Translations under genes and position numbers: made by a program
Notes under the pieces: model-generated
Database searches by the model: none
The model's input: the letters and a program-made list of their open reading frames with translations, nothing else
Told to the model about the DNA's origin: nothing
In this document: positions 1 to 8,131 of the stretch, in pieces
Numbering within the stretch: position 1 is the first letter of the stretch
Layout of the letters: every line of letters begins with the position of its first letter
NCBI GenBank assembly: GCA_013327885.1
Contig: JABUMY010000006.1
Coordinates: 270,130 to 334,129, forward strand
From: Flavisolibacter longurius
Lineage (GTDB): Bacteria; Bacteroidota; Bacteroidia; Chitinophagales; Chitinophagaceae
DNA length: 64,000 nucleotides
Direction of reading: 5' to 3'

Positions 1-2
1 AT

Positions 3-878
3 GTGGTGCTGAGCCCTGGTAAATATTGGTACAAGTTTATTGTGGACGGGGCCTGGATCGTTGACCGCGACAACCAGCTCGCCGAAAACGACGGGAGGGG
101 AAACATCAACTCTGTTTTCTTTCGCACCAACGTCGTATTCTTCCTTGACGGATACCACGGTGCAAAAAATACTTTTTTGGCCGGCAGCTTTAACAACCGG
201 AAGCCAGGTGAGTTACCAATGACAAAAACCGCTGAGGGTTGGAGCCTGCCGCTTTATCTAGCCGAGGGAACGCATACGTACAAATTTGTGGTGGACGGCC
301 AATGGGTGGCTGATAGCCAGAATCCTGAATCAGTGCCGGATGGGACAGGCGGCGTGAATTCAGTTATCCGTAAAGGAAAATCGGTTTTATTCCAGTTGAC
401 CGGCTTCCAGGATGCGAAAGAGGTCATGCTGCTTGGGTCATTTAATCAATGGCGGGATTTTGAATGGCGTATGGAAAAAAGAGGCGGCGGTTGGCAACTG
501 CCTTTTACCCTGGGGCCAGGAAACCACGCCTATAAATTTAAGATCGATGGCAAGTTGGTATCCGACCCGGCCAACCCACTCACATCAGCCCGTACCGGCA
601 ACTCGTTTTTGATCCTACAGCCCAACCATCGTTTCCAGCTAAAGGGTTTCGGGAAAGCCGACAGGGTTTACCTTGCCGGTGATTTTAACAATTGGGACCC
701 AGTTGCCTTTCCCATGCAAAAAAAAGAAGACAGCTGGGAATTTCCGGTACATCTCACAGTTGGAAAACACCTGTACAAGTTTATTATCGATGGCAAATGG
801 ATCATCGATCCCGGGAACAAATTATGGGAGGACAACGAATATGGAACCGGCAATTCGGTGATATGGACCGAGCAGTAA
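3..878 (+). CDS. Protein of tandem glycogen-binding-like (AMPK/CBM48) modules, 5' end cut off
   Basis: The reading frame is open to the left edge, so the start lies outside the window. The visible 291 residues hold the end of one module and three full modules of about 80 residues. Each full module repeats F-x-L-x-G-[FY], then GSFN or GDFN, a Trp-rich strand, H-x-YKF-x-[IV]-DG and a closing GNS or VNS. This is the E-set fold of AMPK beta-subunit and isoamylase-N glycogen-binding domains. No catalytic domain is visible, and it may lie upstream. Likely role: glucan binding or an extracytoplasmic scaffold. The module call is fairly sure; the function is not known. Confidence 0.75.
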   Translation: MVLSPGKYWYKFIVDGAWIVDRDNQLAENDGRGNINSVFFRTNVVFFLDGYHGAKNTFLAGSFNNRKPGELPMTKTAEGWSLPLYLAEGTHTYKFVVDGQWVADSQNPESVPDGTGGVNSVIRKGKSVLFQLTGFQDAKEVMLLGSFNQWRDFEWRMEKRGGGWQLPFTLGPGNHAYKFKIDGKLVSDPANPLTSARTGNSFLILQPNHRFQLKGFGKADRVYLAGDFNNWDPVAFPMQKKEDSWEFPVHLTVGKHLYKFIIDGKWIIDPGNKLWEDNEYGTGNSVIWTEQ

Positions 879-1004
879 GTTTTTTATTCAGGCTGAAACT
901 GCCCTGTTTGACGCAAAGCAAATCGTTCACATCAAACCAAAAATGATGATTCTGGCCAGATATATTTTACTTTGACCCGAATTCATCCCACTGTGAAAAC
1001 CCAT

Positions 1005-1352
1005 ATGCCCATGCCAGACATAATGGAAAATGATAACTACAACGAACCTTTTTATCGTTTTTATCTCTGGGTATTTGTGGTTATTCTCATTTGTATCCCG
1101 GTCATTGCCGTTTTGCTGGGTAATGCCTGGCTAAGTCTGGGCATTCTTTTTTTCGTACTCAGTAGCTGGATTCCCTGGATCACTGTTCCTGCACTATTAC
1201 TTTCTGCAGTTTATGTCTGGAGCGGGCATGGTTTCTCGTTTTCGCAATACCCTACGTTTTTCCTCGCCTGTTCCGTGTGCAGTGCCCTCTTGTTTTATAT
1301 GGCCCGGAAAAAGGTTTTGGTGAAGCAGGAGAAAGAATCGGATGAATGTTGA
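1005..1352 (+). CDS. Small membrane protein, unknown function
   Basis: A protein of about 115 residues with three hydrophobic stretches (about residues 15-35, 40-60 and 75-95), a charged N-terminus and a Lys/Glu-rich tail. The frame extends up to a TTG at 972, but that TTG lies inside a -7-like element (TTACTTTG, 966-973). I therefore prefer the ATG at 1005; ATGs at 1011 and 1023 are also possible. It sits between the module protein and the sugar transferase on the same strand. I do not recognise the family. Confidence 0.5.
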   Translation: MPMPDIMENDNYNEPFYRFYLWVFVVILICIPVIAVLLGNAWLSLGILFFVLSSWIPWITVPALLLSAVYVWSGHGFSFSQYPTFFLACSVCSALLFYMARKKVLVKQEKESDEC

Positions 1353-1476
1353 CAGCAAACAGAAACCGTTTACTTTTTTCCAGCACAGTATTTTTACGGC
1401 AAAAATTTAGACTTTCCCTTTCTGCATTGTACTTTCGCTGCTTGTTACCAAATTCTACGACAACCGGAACTAACCA

Positions 1477-2862
1477 ATGAATAATCGCTTTTCCAGGTTA
1501 CTGCATTTTTACGGCGTAGCGGTCGACTATCTTTCCCTCAATGCCATTTACCTCACATCGTGGTACTGGCTGCAGGACAAGGGTGGCGACGAACCCACCT
1601 ATGTATATTTCTGGATTGGCTTGAACCTGGCCTGGTTTCTTACCAGCAAGTATTGCTACCTCTATACCGAAACCTATCTCTCTTCTTTTGAACTGTTTTA
1701 CCGGCGTTCCTTTCGCACTTACCTGTACTGGTTGGCGCTGATACTTACGTTTTTGTTTTTTACCCGCCAACAGCAGCTTTCGCAACTCCTGGTGATCGGC
1801 GTACTTTTTAGCCAGGGCATTATGATGCTGCTCAACCGCCTTCTGTTTTTTGCCCTGCGGCGCTACATGCGGGAAAAGGCCATGCTTACCCGGAAAGTGC
1901 TGATCCTTGGTTATAACGATACGGCCAAAAAGCTTACTTCCTACCTCGAAGAAGAAGACAGCCTGGCCAGCATTGTTGGATATTGCGAAGAACCCGGCAA
2001 CATCCGGGAGCTGACAAAGTACCCCGTTCTCGCAGGTTTGGATGATGCCCTGAACGTTTCGTTTCAGCACAGCGTTCACGAAATCTACACCACCCTGGCA
2101 CCGGAGCAAAACCAATCCATTTACCGGTTGATGAAAGAAGCTGAGCGGGCCTGCATACGGGTGCATTTTATACCTGACCTACGCCTGTTCATGAACCGGA
2201 ACTACCATGTGCAGTTTTTGGGCGATATGCCCGTGCTGGCCATTCGCAAAGAGCCCCTGGAAGATTCGGTCAACCAGTTAAAAAAACGGGTGCTGGATAT
2301 TGTCATTAGTTTATTGGTGATCGTTTTTGTGCTTTCCTGGCTGGTGCCCCTGCTTAGCCTTTTAATTTATATCGAATCACCGGGTCCTGTTTTTTTCAAG
2401 CAATTGCGCAGTGGCCGCAACAACACACCCTTCTGGTGCCTGAAGTTTCGGAGCATGAAGATGAACAAAGATGCCAATGCCAAACAGGCTACCCGCAACG
2501 ATAGTCGCATTACTAAAACTGGCCGCATTATCCGCAAAACCAGCCTGGACGAATTTCCCCAGTTCATCAACGTGCTGCGGGGCGATATGAGCCTGGTAGG
2601 GCCACGGCCGCACATGCTTCGCCATACCGATGATTATTCCAGTCAGCTTGATGATTTTATGGTGCGCCATTTTGTAAAGCCGGGCATCACCGGTTGGGCA
2701 CAGGTCAATGGCTTTCGAGGCGAAACCAAAACACTTGCCGACATGCAGGGCCGCATCGAACGTGATGTTTGGTACCTGGAGAACTGGAGCCTTTGGCTGG
2801 ATATGAAGATACTTTTCCTGACCGCCTACAACATGGTTAAGGGCGAAAAAAACGCCTATTAG
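1477..2862 (+). CDS. Undecaprenyl-phosphate sugar phosphotransferase (WbaP/EpsE-type polyprenyl glycosylphosphotransferase)
   Basis: A 461-residue initiating transferase that moves a sugar-1-phosphate from a nucleotide sugar to undecaprenyl phosphate at the inner membrane, starting exopolysaccharide or capsule repeat-unit synthesis. Four hydrophobic helices fill residues 10-130. A CoA-binding-like (Rossmann) domain follows at about 140-250. The C-terminal bacterial sugar transferase domain has its membrane re-entrant helix after KKRVLDIVIS and carries the signatures FRSM, SLDEFPQFINVLRGDMSLVG, GPRP and PGITGWAQVNG. Length and order are normal for the family. No other polysaccharide genes are adjacent in the window. 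The sugar cannot be read from sequence. Confidence 0.93.
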   Translation: MNNRFSRLLHFYGVAVDYLSLNAIYLTSWYWLQDKGGDEPTYVYFWIGLNLAWFLTSKYCYLYTETYLSSFELFYRRSFRTYLYWLALILTFLFFTRQQQLSQLLVIGVLFSQGIMMLLNRLLFFALRRYMREKAMLTRKVLILGYNDTAKKLTSYLEEEDSLASIVGYCEEPGNIRELTKYPVLAGLDDALNVSFQHSVHEIYTTLAPEQNQSIYRLMKEAERACIRVHFIPDLRLFMNRNYHVQFLGDMPVLAIRKEPLEDSVNQLKKRVLDIVISLLVIVFVLSWLVPLLSLLIYIESPGPVFFKQLRSGRNNTPFWCLKFRSMKMNKDANAKQATRNDSRITKTGRIIRKTSLDEFPQFINVLRGDMSLVGPRPHMLRHTDDYSSQLDDFMVRHFVKPGITGWAQVNGFRGETKTLADMQGRIERDVWYLENWSLWLDMKILFLTAYNMVKGEKNAY

Positions 2863-3135
2863 ATGTTTAATCCATTCGATACTTTTCCGTTGGCGAAATA
2901 AACTTTTCGTTTTTTCTACTACCAAGATTGGGCAACCGATTGCGCACCGCCTGCGCTTAACTCCTGTCTATATTTATCGGGATGATTGCTGTTTTTAGGA
3001 TGATTGATTTAATAAATCGTCATTTTAATTACACATAATTTTTGATTGATTCCTGCATAAGGTGAAACCTAATTCGAATGGCTTGTTTGCATTGCTAATG
3101 CAGCGGCCAGGTCAATCATCCCTAAACAACAAGAA

Positions 3136-4872
3136 ATGAGGATACTGCTACCACTGTTGGTACTGCTTTTCAGCCTGAAGGTTCGGGCACAGGATGTAAG
3201 CCTGGCCTTACAAAAAAAACCGCCCATGAACGAAGCTGAAAGGGCAAAGGAGTGGAACGACTTGCGAACAACCGTTAACGTAAGTTTCCTGAACAGCAAT
3301 GAGCGGTACAGCCAGGACAGAGTGCCCCAAACAAGCCTGAAAAATTCCGATACACTGGTTGGCTGGAAAGGGGAAAAGCTGCATACCCAGTTGGCCATCT
3401 GGACGAAAAAAGACCTGTCGCGGGTGAGGATTACCGTTAGTGACCTGGTATCGAAAGCCGGGACTAAAATTAAAAAAAACAATACAACTGCTGGTTTTGT
3501 TGGTTATGTCATGACCGATGAATTCCGCAATGGCTGCGGTCACCGCAAACCCCAGGATTTCGATTCTTCCCTGGTGGCAGATCCGATTGATGAAAGCAAG
3601 GCTTCTGTTCCGGTTAAGGCGAACACTGTACAGCCCATTTGGGTGAGTGTAAATATACCGGCAACTACCGCTGCAGGCAGTTATACAGGTACTATTACGG
3701 TTTATGCTGAAAGTGTTTATAACCTGCAACTGACAGTCAACGTGCTGAACAGGACCTTGCCACCTCCGGCAAAATGGTCGTTCAACCTTGACCTCTGGCA
3801 ACACCCGGCAGCCATTGCCAGGGTGCACAAGGTACCGTTGTGGAGCAAAGCGCATTTTGCCTTGCTGAAAAACTATTATACCCTGTTGGCAAGTGCCGGC
3901 CAGAAAAACATTACTGCCAGCATCGTGGAAGAACCCTGGGGACACCAAACCTATGATGATTACCCTTCCCTCATTAAATGGACGAAAACAAAGGATGGAA
4001 CCTGGCAGTATGACTACCGTCTTTTTGACAGATACATCGCCTTTGTAATGGATTTCGGCATCAGGTCACGCATCAACTGTTACAGCATGGTTCCCTGGAA
4101 AATTGCCTTTCCTTATTTCGACGAAAAACTGGGCAGGGACACAGTTTTTAGGGGCAGCATTGGAACTCCCGAGTACAACGCTTTTTGGAAACCAATGCTG
4201 GTTGATTTCACCCGCCACCTGAAAACAAAAGGCTGGTTTGCCAAAACCGCCATTGCCATGGATGAACGCCCCATGCCGGCCATGAAAGCGGTTATCAAGC
4301 TTTTAAAAGAAGTGGACAGAGACTGGAAGATTGCCCTGGCCGGCGATTATCATCCTGAAATCCAGGCTGACATTTACGACTACTGCATTGCTTCGCGGTG
4401 GCAGTTTCAGCCCGATACCTTAGACCAGCGAAAGGAAACTCAAAAGCTGAGCACCTGGTACACTTGCTGTACCGAAAAATATCCTAACGGGTTTACCTTT
4501 TCGCCACCGGCCGAACATGTTTGGATCGGTTGGTACACGGCAGCAAAAAACATGGATGGCTACCTGCGTTGGGCTTACAATAGCTGGCCCAAAAACCCGC
4601 TGCAGGACAGTCGGTTTACCGCCTGGCCTGCCGGCGATACCTACCAGGTTTATCCCGGTCCGCTAAGCTCCATTCGTTTTGAAAAACTAATTGAAGGCAT
4701 CCAGGACTTTGAAAAGATCCGCTTACTCCGTGATGAATACAGACGATCCGGTAAAGTAGATAAACTGCAGGCACTGGAAAACGCCTTAGCCAGTTTCAAC
4801 ATCGATAAACTTTCACACCAAACAGCAGAAGAGATGATCAGTCAAGTGAAAGCTTTTGTGAACCCTGAATAA
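3136..4872 (+). CDS. Secreted GH123-family glycosidase (DUF4091)
   Basis: A 578-residue protein with a signal peptide ending near ...LKVRAQ. A beta-sandwich N-terminal domain (about 25-210) is followed by a GH123 catalytic barrel (formerly DUF4091). The family acts on beta-N-acetylgalactosaminides by substrate-assisted catalysis using an adjacent Asp-Glu pair; here D376-E377 in AIAMDERPMP fits. The C-terminal AWPAGDTYQVYPGP and RFEKLIEGIQDFEKIRLL segments are typical of the family. A GH20 hexosaminidase follows 124 bases downstream on the same strand, so both point to amino-sugar glycans. The family call is good; exact substrate specificity is inferred. Confidence 0.85.
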   Translation: MRILLPLLVLLFSLKVRAQDVSLALQKKPPMNEAERAKEWNDLRTTVNVSFLNSNERYSQDRVPQTSLKNSDTLVGWKGEKLHTQLAIWTKKDLSRVRITVSDLVSKAGTKIKKNNTTAGFVGYVMTDEFRNGCGHRKPQDFDSSLVADPIDESKASVPVKANTVQPIWVSVNIPATTAAGSYTGTITVYAESVYNLQLTVNVLNRTLPPPAKWSFNLDLWQHPAAIARVHKVPLWSKAHFALLKNYYTLLASAGQKNITASIVEEPWGHQTYDDYPSLIKWTKTKDGTWQYDYRLFDRYIAFVMDFGIRSRINCYSMVPWKIAFPYFDEKLGRDTVFRGSIGTPEYNAFWKPMLVDFTRHLKTKGWFAKTAIAMDERPMPAMKAVIKLLKEVDRDWKIALAGDYHPEIQADIYDYCIASRWQFQPDTLDQRKETQKLSTWYTCCTEKYPNGFTFSPPAEHVWIGWYTAAKNMDGYLRWAYNSWPKNPLQDSRFTAWPAGDTYQVYPGPLSSIRFEKLIEGIQDFEKIRLLRDEYRRSGKVDKLQALENALASFNIDKLSHQTAEEMISQVKAFVNPE

Positions 4873-4996
4873 CAGTTTCGACAGCTAAGAGGCATCGTTT
4901 GATATAGACCTTGTTTCTGATCTAACCAAGAAGAGAACAAGTACTCTTTCATTTCCACAAAACATAAACAAACAAAATTTTTAACGCGATTGAATC

Positions 4997-6823
4997 ATGA
5001 AGAAATTCCTGTATGCTTCCATTCTTCTTTTTACCCTTGCGGCAAATGCCCAGGTAAAGCACGCCCTGATACCCTTGCCGAAAACTGTAGAGGAGAAATC
5101 CGGCCATTTTACACTGGATAAAAACACAACCATACGGTACACCGACAAATCCCTGCAATCACTGGCAACGCTGTCCGTTGCGGGCATCCGCGATATAAGC
5201 GGACTGCAACTGCCTGCACAAAACAGCACAGGCGCTATAAAAAACAAAAAAGCTATCAACCTGCAGTTGGATAATTCCATTACTCACGACGAAGGTTATG
5301 TGTTGGACGTAACCCCAGCTTCCATCACCATCAAAGCAAAAAAAGAAGCCGGGCTGTTTTACGGCGTGCAGACGCTTTTGCAACTCATTCCTGTGGAAGG
5401 CGCTAAAAAGATTCCTGCGGTACACATTGAAGACGAACCCCGCTTTGCCTGGCGTGGCATGATGATGGATCCCTGCCGCCACATCTGGTCGGTAGACTTT
5501 ATCAAAAAATTCATTGACCAACTGGCTTACCATAAGCTCAATAAATTTCACTGGCACCTTACCGAAGACCAGGGCTGGCGGATCGAGATCAAAAAATACC
5601 CACGCCTGCAAACAGTGGCTGCCTACCGCAACGGCACGCAGGTTGGCTACGACCGCAAAAAAACTGACAGCATTCGTTATGGCGGTTATTATACGCAGGA
5701 ACAGGTAAAAGAAGTGGTAGCCTATGCAGCAGCACGGTATATCGAGGTCATTCCGGAAATTGAAATGCCCGGTCATTCTGTAGCGGCAGTGACGGCCTAC
5801 CCGCATCTGGCTTGTAACGAGATCAGTTTCGAAACCGGCAAGCCCCACGAAGTGCGGCAGGTTTGGGGGGTATCGAAAGACATTTATTGCGCCGGCAACG
5901 ATTCGGTATTTACCTTTTTGCAGGATGTACTTACCGAGGTGATGCCCTTGTTTCCCTCCAAGTTTTTGCACATTGGTGGTGATGAGGCGCCGCATCATGC
6001 CTGGGCCAAATGCGCCAAATGCCAAAAGCGCATGAAAGACGAAGGCCTGAAAAACGAAGCCGAGCTGCAAAGCTGGTTCTTGCGCCGTATGGAGAAGTTC
6101 ATCAACGCAAGCGGCAAGCGTATCATTGGCTGGGAAGAGATCATGCAGGGAGGCCTTTCGCCAACGGCCACTGTGCAGTCATGGCTGGGAACACAAAGTG
6201 GCATCAAAGCAGCAAAGCAAGGCAACGATATCATCATGTCGCCCTATTCCCACATGTATTTCGATGGCTACCAGGCCGAATCCAAGATTGAACCGCAGGC
6301 TATCGGTTACTGGGTACCGTTAGATACGGCTTATGCTTTTGATCCGCGTCACCCGGACATGACCGATGAAGATGCCAAACACCTGTTGGGTGTACAGGCC
6401 AACGTTTGGGCTGAATTTATCAAAGATGAACCTTACTTCCAGTACATGGTGTTTCCCCGCATAGATGCGCTGGCAGAAATTGCCTGGACGCCAAGGGAGA
6501 AAAAAGATTTTACCCAGTTTCAGCAGCGCCTGCAAACGCAACTCAAACGCTACGACCGCTGGGGTATTCAATACCGCGTACCAACGCCTTTGCTTACTGC
6601 TTCGTATGCAGCCGACAGCGTAGCAACCGTAACCCTGCAGAACCGCAACGGCAGTGGCGTGATCAGGTACGAGACCGGTAATGAAAATGTTACCGAAAGC
6701 TCACCGGTTTATACAAAGCCCCTGGCGTTGCCAAGGGATAAGACCTTGCATTTTGCCAGCTTTCCGGCAAACGGACGGAAAAGCTCAACCGATTATTTCC
6801 CGAAAAAAGGCCGGAAAAAATAA
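4997..6823 (+). CDS. Secreted GH20 beta-N-acetylhexosaminidase
   Basis: A 608-residue exported enzyme (signal peptide of about 19 residues ending ANAQ). It removes terminal GlcNAc or GalNAc by substrate-assisted catalysis. An N-terminal GH20b domain (about 22-140) precedes the catalytic barrel (about 145-500). The catalytic pair is D329-E330 in HIGGDEAPHHAW. RGMMMDPCRH, HWHLTEDQGWRIEIK, EIEMPGH and the VQANVWAE region are all canonical. The C-terminal tail ends in a Lys/Arg-rich stretch. A strong hairpin terminator follows. Together with the preceding GH123 enzyme it would strip amino sugars from glycans in the periplasm or outside the cell. Confidence 0.95.
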   Translation: MKKFLYASILLFTLAANAQVKHALIPLPKTVEEKSGHFTLDKNTTIRYTDKSLQSLATLSVAGIRDISGLQLPAQNSTGAIKNKKAINLQLDNSITHDEGYVLDVTPASITIKAKKEAGLFYGVQTLLQLIPVEGAKKIPAVHIEDEPRFAWRGMMMDPCRHIWSVDFIKKFIDQLAYHKLNKFHWHLTEDQGWRIEIKKYPRLQTVAAYRNGTQVGYDRKKTDSIRYGGYYTQEQVKEVVAYAAARYIEVIPEIEMPGHSVAAVTAYPHLACNEISFETGKPHEVRQVWGVSKDIYCAGNDSVFTFLQDVLTEVMPLFPSKFLHIGGDEAPHHAWAKCAKCQKRMKDEGLKNEAELQSWFLRRMEKFINASGKRIIGWEEIMQGGLSPTATVQSWLGTQSGIKAAKQGNDIIMSPYSHMYFDGYQAESKIEPQAIGYWVPLDTAYAFDPRHPDMTDEDAKHLLGVQANVWAEFIKDEPYFQYMVFPRIDALAEIAWTPREKKDFTQFQQRLQTQLKRYDRWGIQYRVPTPLLTASYAADSVATVTLQNRNGSGVIRYETGNENVTESSPVYTKPLALPRDKTLHFASFPANGRKSSTDYFPKKGRKK

Positions 6824-6860
6824 ACCCGAATCGTTTGTACATTTTAGCACAAGAAAATAA

Positions 6861-6890
6861 GAAAGGCATCCCAGCGATGCCTTTCTTCAT
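6861..6890 (+). terminator. Rho-independent terminator after the GH20 gene
   Basis: A perfect 10-bp stem, GAAAGGCATC / GATGCCTTTC, with a 5-base loop (6861-6885) and a T/C-rich tail. It lies 38 bases after the GH20 stop. Its position also argues against the long N-terminal extension of the next gene, supporting the ATG at 6943. Confidence 0.8.
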
Positions 6891-6942
6891 TCACATTCAT
6901 TCTTATCTTCACGACATTACTTGTCAACTTTTATCAAACAAG

Positions 6943-7770
6943 ATGAACAAACGTTTTTTCCTTTGCTTCCTTTTTTTGCTTTCCCTGCTGGCTTCAAATG
7001 CGGCCACCGTTGATACAGTGGAAACCTACAGTGCGGCCATGAAAAAAAATATAAAAGCCGTTGTGGTTACACCGGATGGGTACAACAAAACAACGGCCTT
7101 GCCGGTGGTTTACCTCTTACATGGCTACAGCGGCAATTATGCCGATTGGGTACAACGGGCAAAAGGTTTTGAAAAAGATGCGGACAGGTACCAGGTGATC
7201 ATTGTTTGTCCCGATGGCGGTTTTGGAAGCTGGTACTGGGACAGCCCGGTTGACAGCAGTTTTCGCTATGAGACCTATGTGGCCAAAGAACTGGTGCAAT
7301 GGGTGGATGCGAAATACAAAACCATCAAAGACCGGAAGGGCAGGGCTATCACCGGGTTGAGCATGGGCGGGCATGGCGCCTTGTATTTGGCCATTCGTCA
7401 CCCTGAGGTATTTGGTGCAGCTGGCAGCATGAGCGGCGGTGTGGACATACGGCCTTTTCCCAACAACTGGGAGATGGCCAAACGCCTCGGCAGCTATGCA
7501 TCACAGCCCGAGCACTGGGAGAGCCACACGGTGATCAACATGCTTCACCGTCTGACACCGAACAGCCTGGCCTTGTTGATTGATTGCGGTCGCGAAGATT
7601 TTTTTTATAACGTGAACAAAGCCTTGCACGAACAATTGAATTATCGCAACATTCCACATGATTTTATTTCGCGGCCCGGCGCCCATAACTGGGCGTACTG
7701 GGGCAACGCGGTAGGCTACCAGTTGCTGTTTTTTCATAAGTATTTTACCAGTGGCTTGTCCAAATCATAA
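6943..7770 (+). CDS. Secreted esterase D/feruloyl-esterase-like alpha/beta hydrolase
   Basis: A 275-residue putative esterase (PF00756 type) with a signal peptide ending LASNAAT. The catalytic Ser140 lies in GLSMGGHG. The acid is in LIDCGREDFF and the His in PGAHNWAYW. VVYLLHGYSGNYADW forms the oxyanion strand. The family includes feruloyl and acetyl esterases that remove acyl groups from plant glycans, as well as S-formylglutathione hydrolases; the signal peptide and neighbours favour the former. The open frame extends to 6835, but that would place the GH20 terminator inside the gene, so the ATG at 6943 is chosen. The substrate is not determined. Confidence 0.85.
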   Translation: MNKRFFLCFLFLLSLLASNAATVDTVETYSAAMKKNIKAVVVTPDGYNKTTALPVVYLLHGYSGNYADWVQRAKGFEKDADRYQVIIVCPDGGFGSWYWDSPVDSSFRYETYVAKELVQWVDAKYKTIKDRKGRAITGLSMGGHGALYLAIRHPEVFGAAGSMSGGVDIRPFPNNWEMAKRLGSYASQPEHWESHTVINMLHRLTPNSLALLIDCGREDFFYNVNKALHEQLNYRNIPHDFISRPGAHNWAYWGNAVGYQLLFFHKYFTSGLSKS

Positions 7771-8131
7771 GCAGGCCATTTGAATGGAGAAGGAGATGTA
7801 AACTTTCGGCCTGGGTATCAACGATTGCCTTTCCTCTTATTGGCTGAATCAGTTCTTTTTTACCGAGCCTGTAACGGTAAAATTCATCGATCCGGCTACG
7901 CTGAATCATCACCATTCAATTGCTGTAACATTCGCGTTAAAAATAATATCGGTCATCGGACAATACTGTTGCCTTACAGGACAGTACAGTTGCCTGCGTT
8001 TGGTTTATTTTATTCGTACCAGAAAGAGCAATTGCTGTGACATTAGAAGCAATAGCTCATCAAGTATAAACGTTTGCTCTTTGCATAAATTAATCTTTTG
8101 CAGATAGCGTACATTAAATTTTTTGAACGAT
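7771..8131. other. 361-base intergenic region before the GH51 gene, with a direct repeat
   Basis: No convincing gene. An 86-codon frame at 7780-8040 has no recognisable sequence. The 16-mer CAATTGCTGTRACATT occurs at 7917-7932 and 8029-8044 with one difference, 112 bases apart. A second shorter pair, ACARTACWGTTGCC, is at 7960-7973 and 7981-7994. A weak -7-like element (ATCTTTTG) ends at 8100. The repeats could be operator sites for the downstream arabinofuranosidase gene. Confidence 0.45.

Noticed and set aside
1498..2166. Long minus-strand frame of 222 codons inside the sugar transferase gene
   Set aside because: It is antisense to a full-length, motif-complete transferase and has no family pattern.
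5159..6070. Minus-strand frame of 303 codons inside the GH20 gene
   Set aside because: Shadow of a gene with complete catalytic motifs; the frame has no recognisable domain.
7780..8040. 86-codon plus-strand frame between the esterase and GH51
   Set aside because: No family pattern, no signal peptide, and it contains the direct repeats; more likely a regulatory region.
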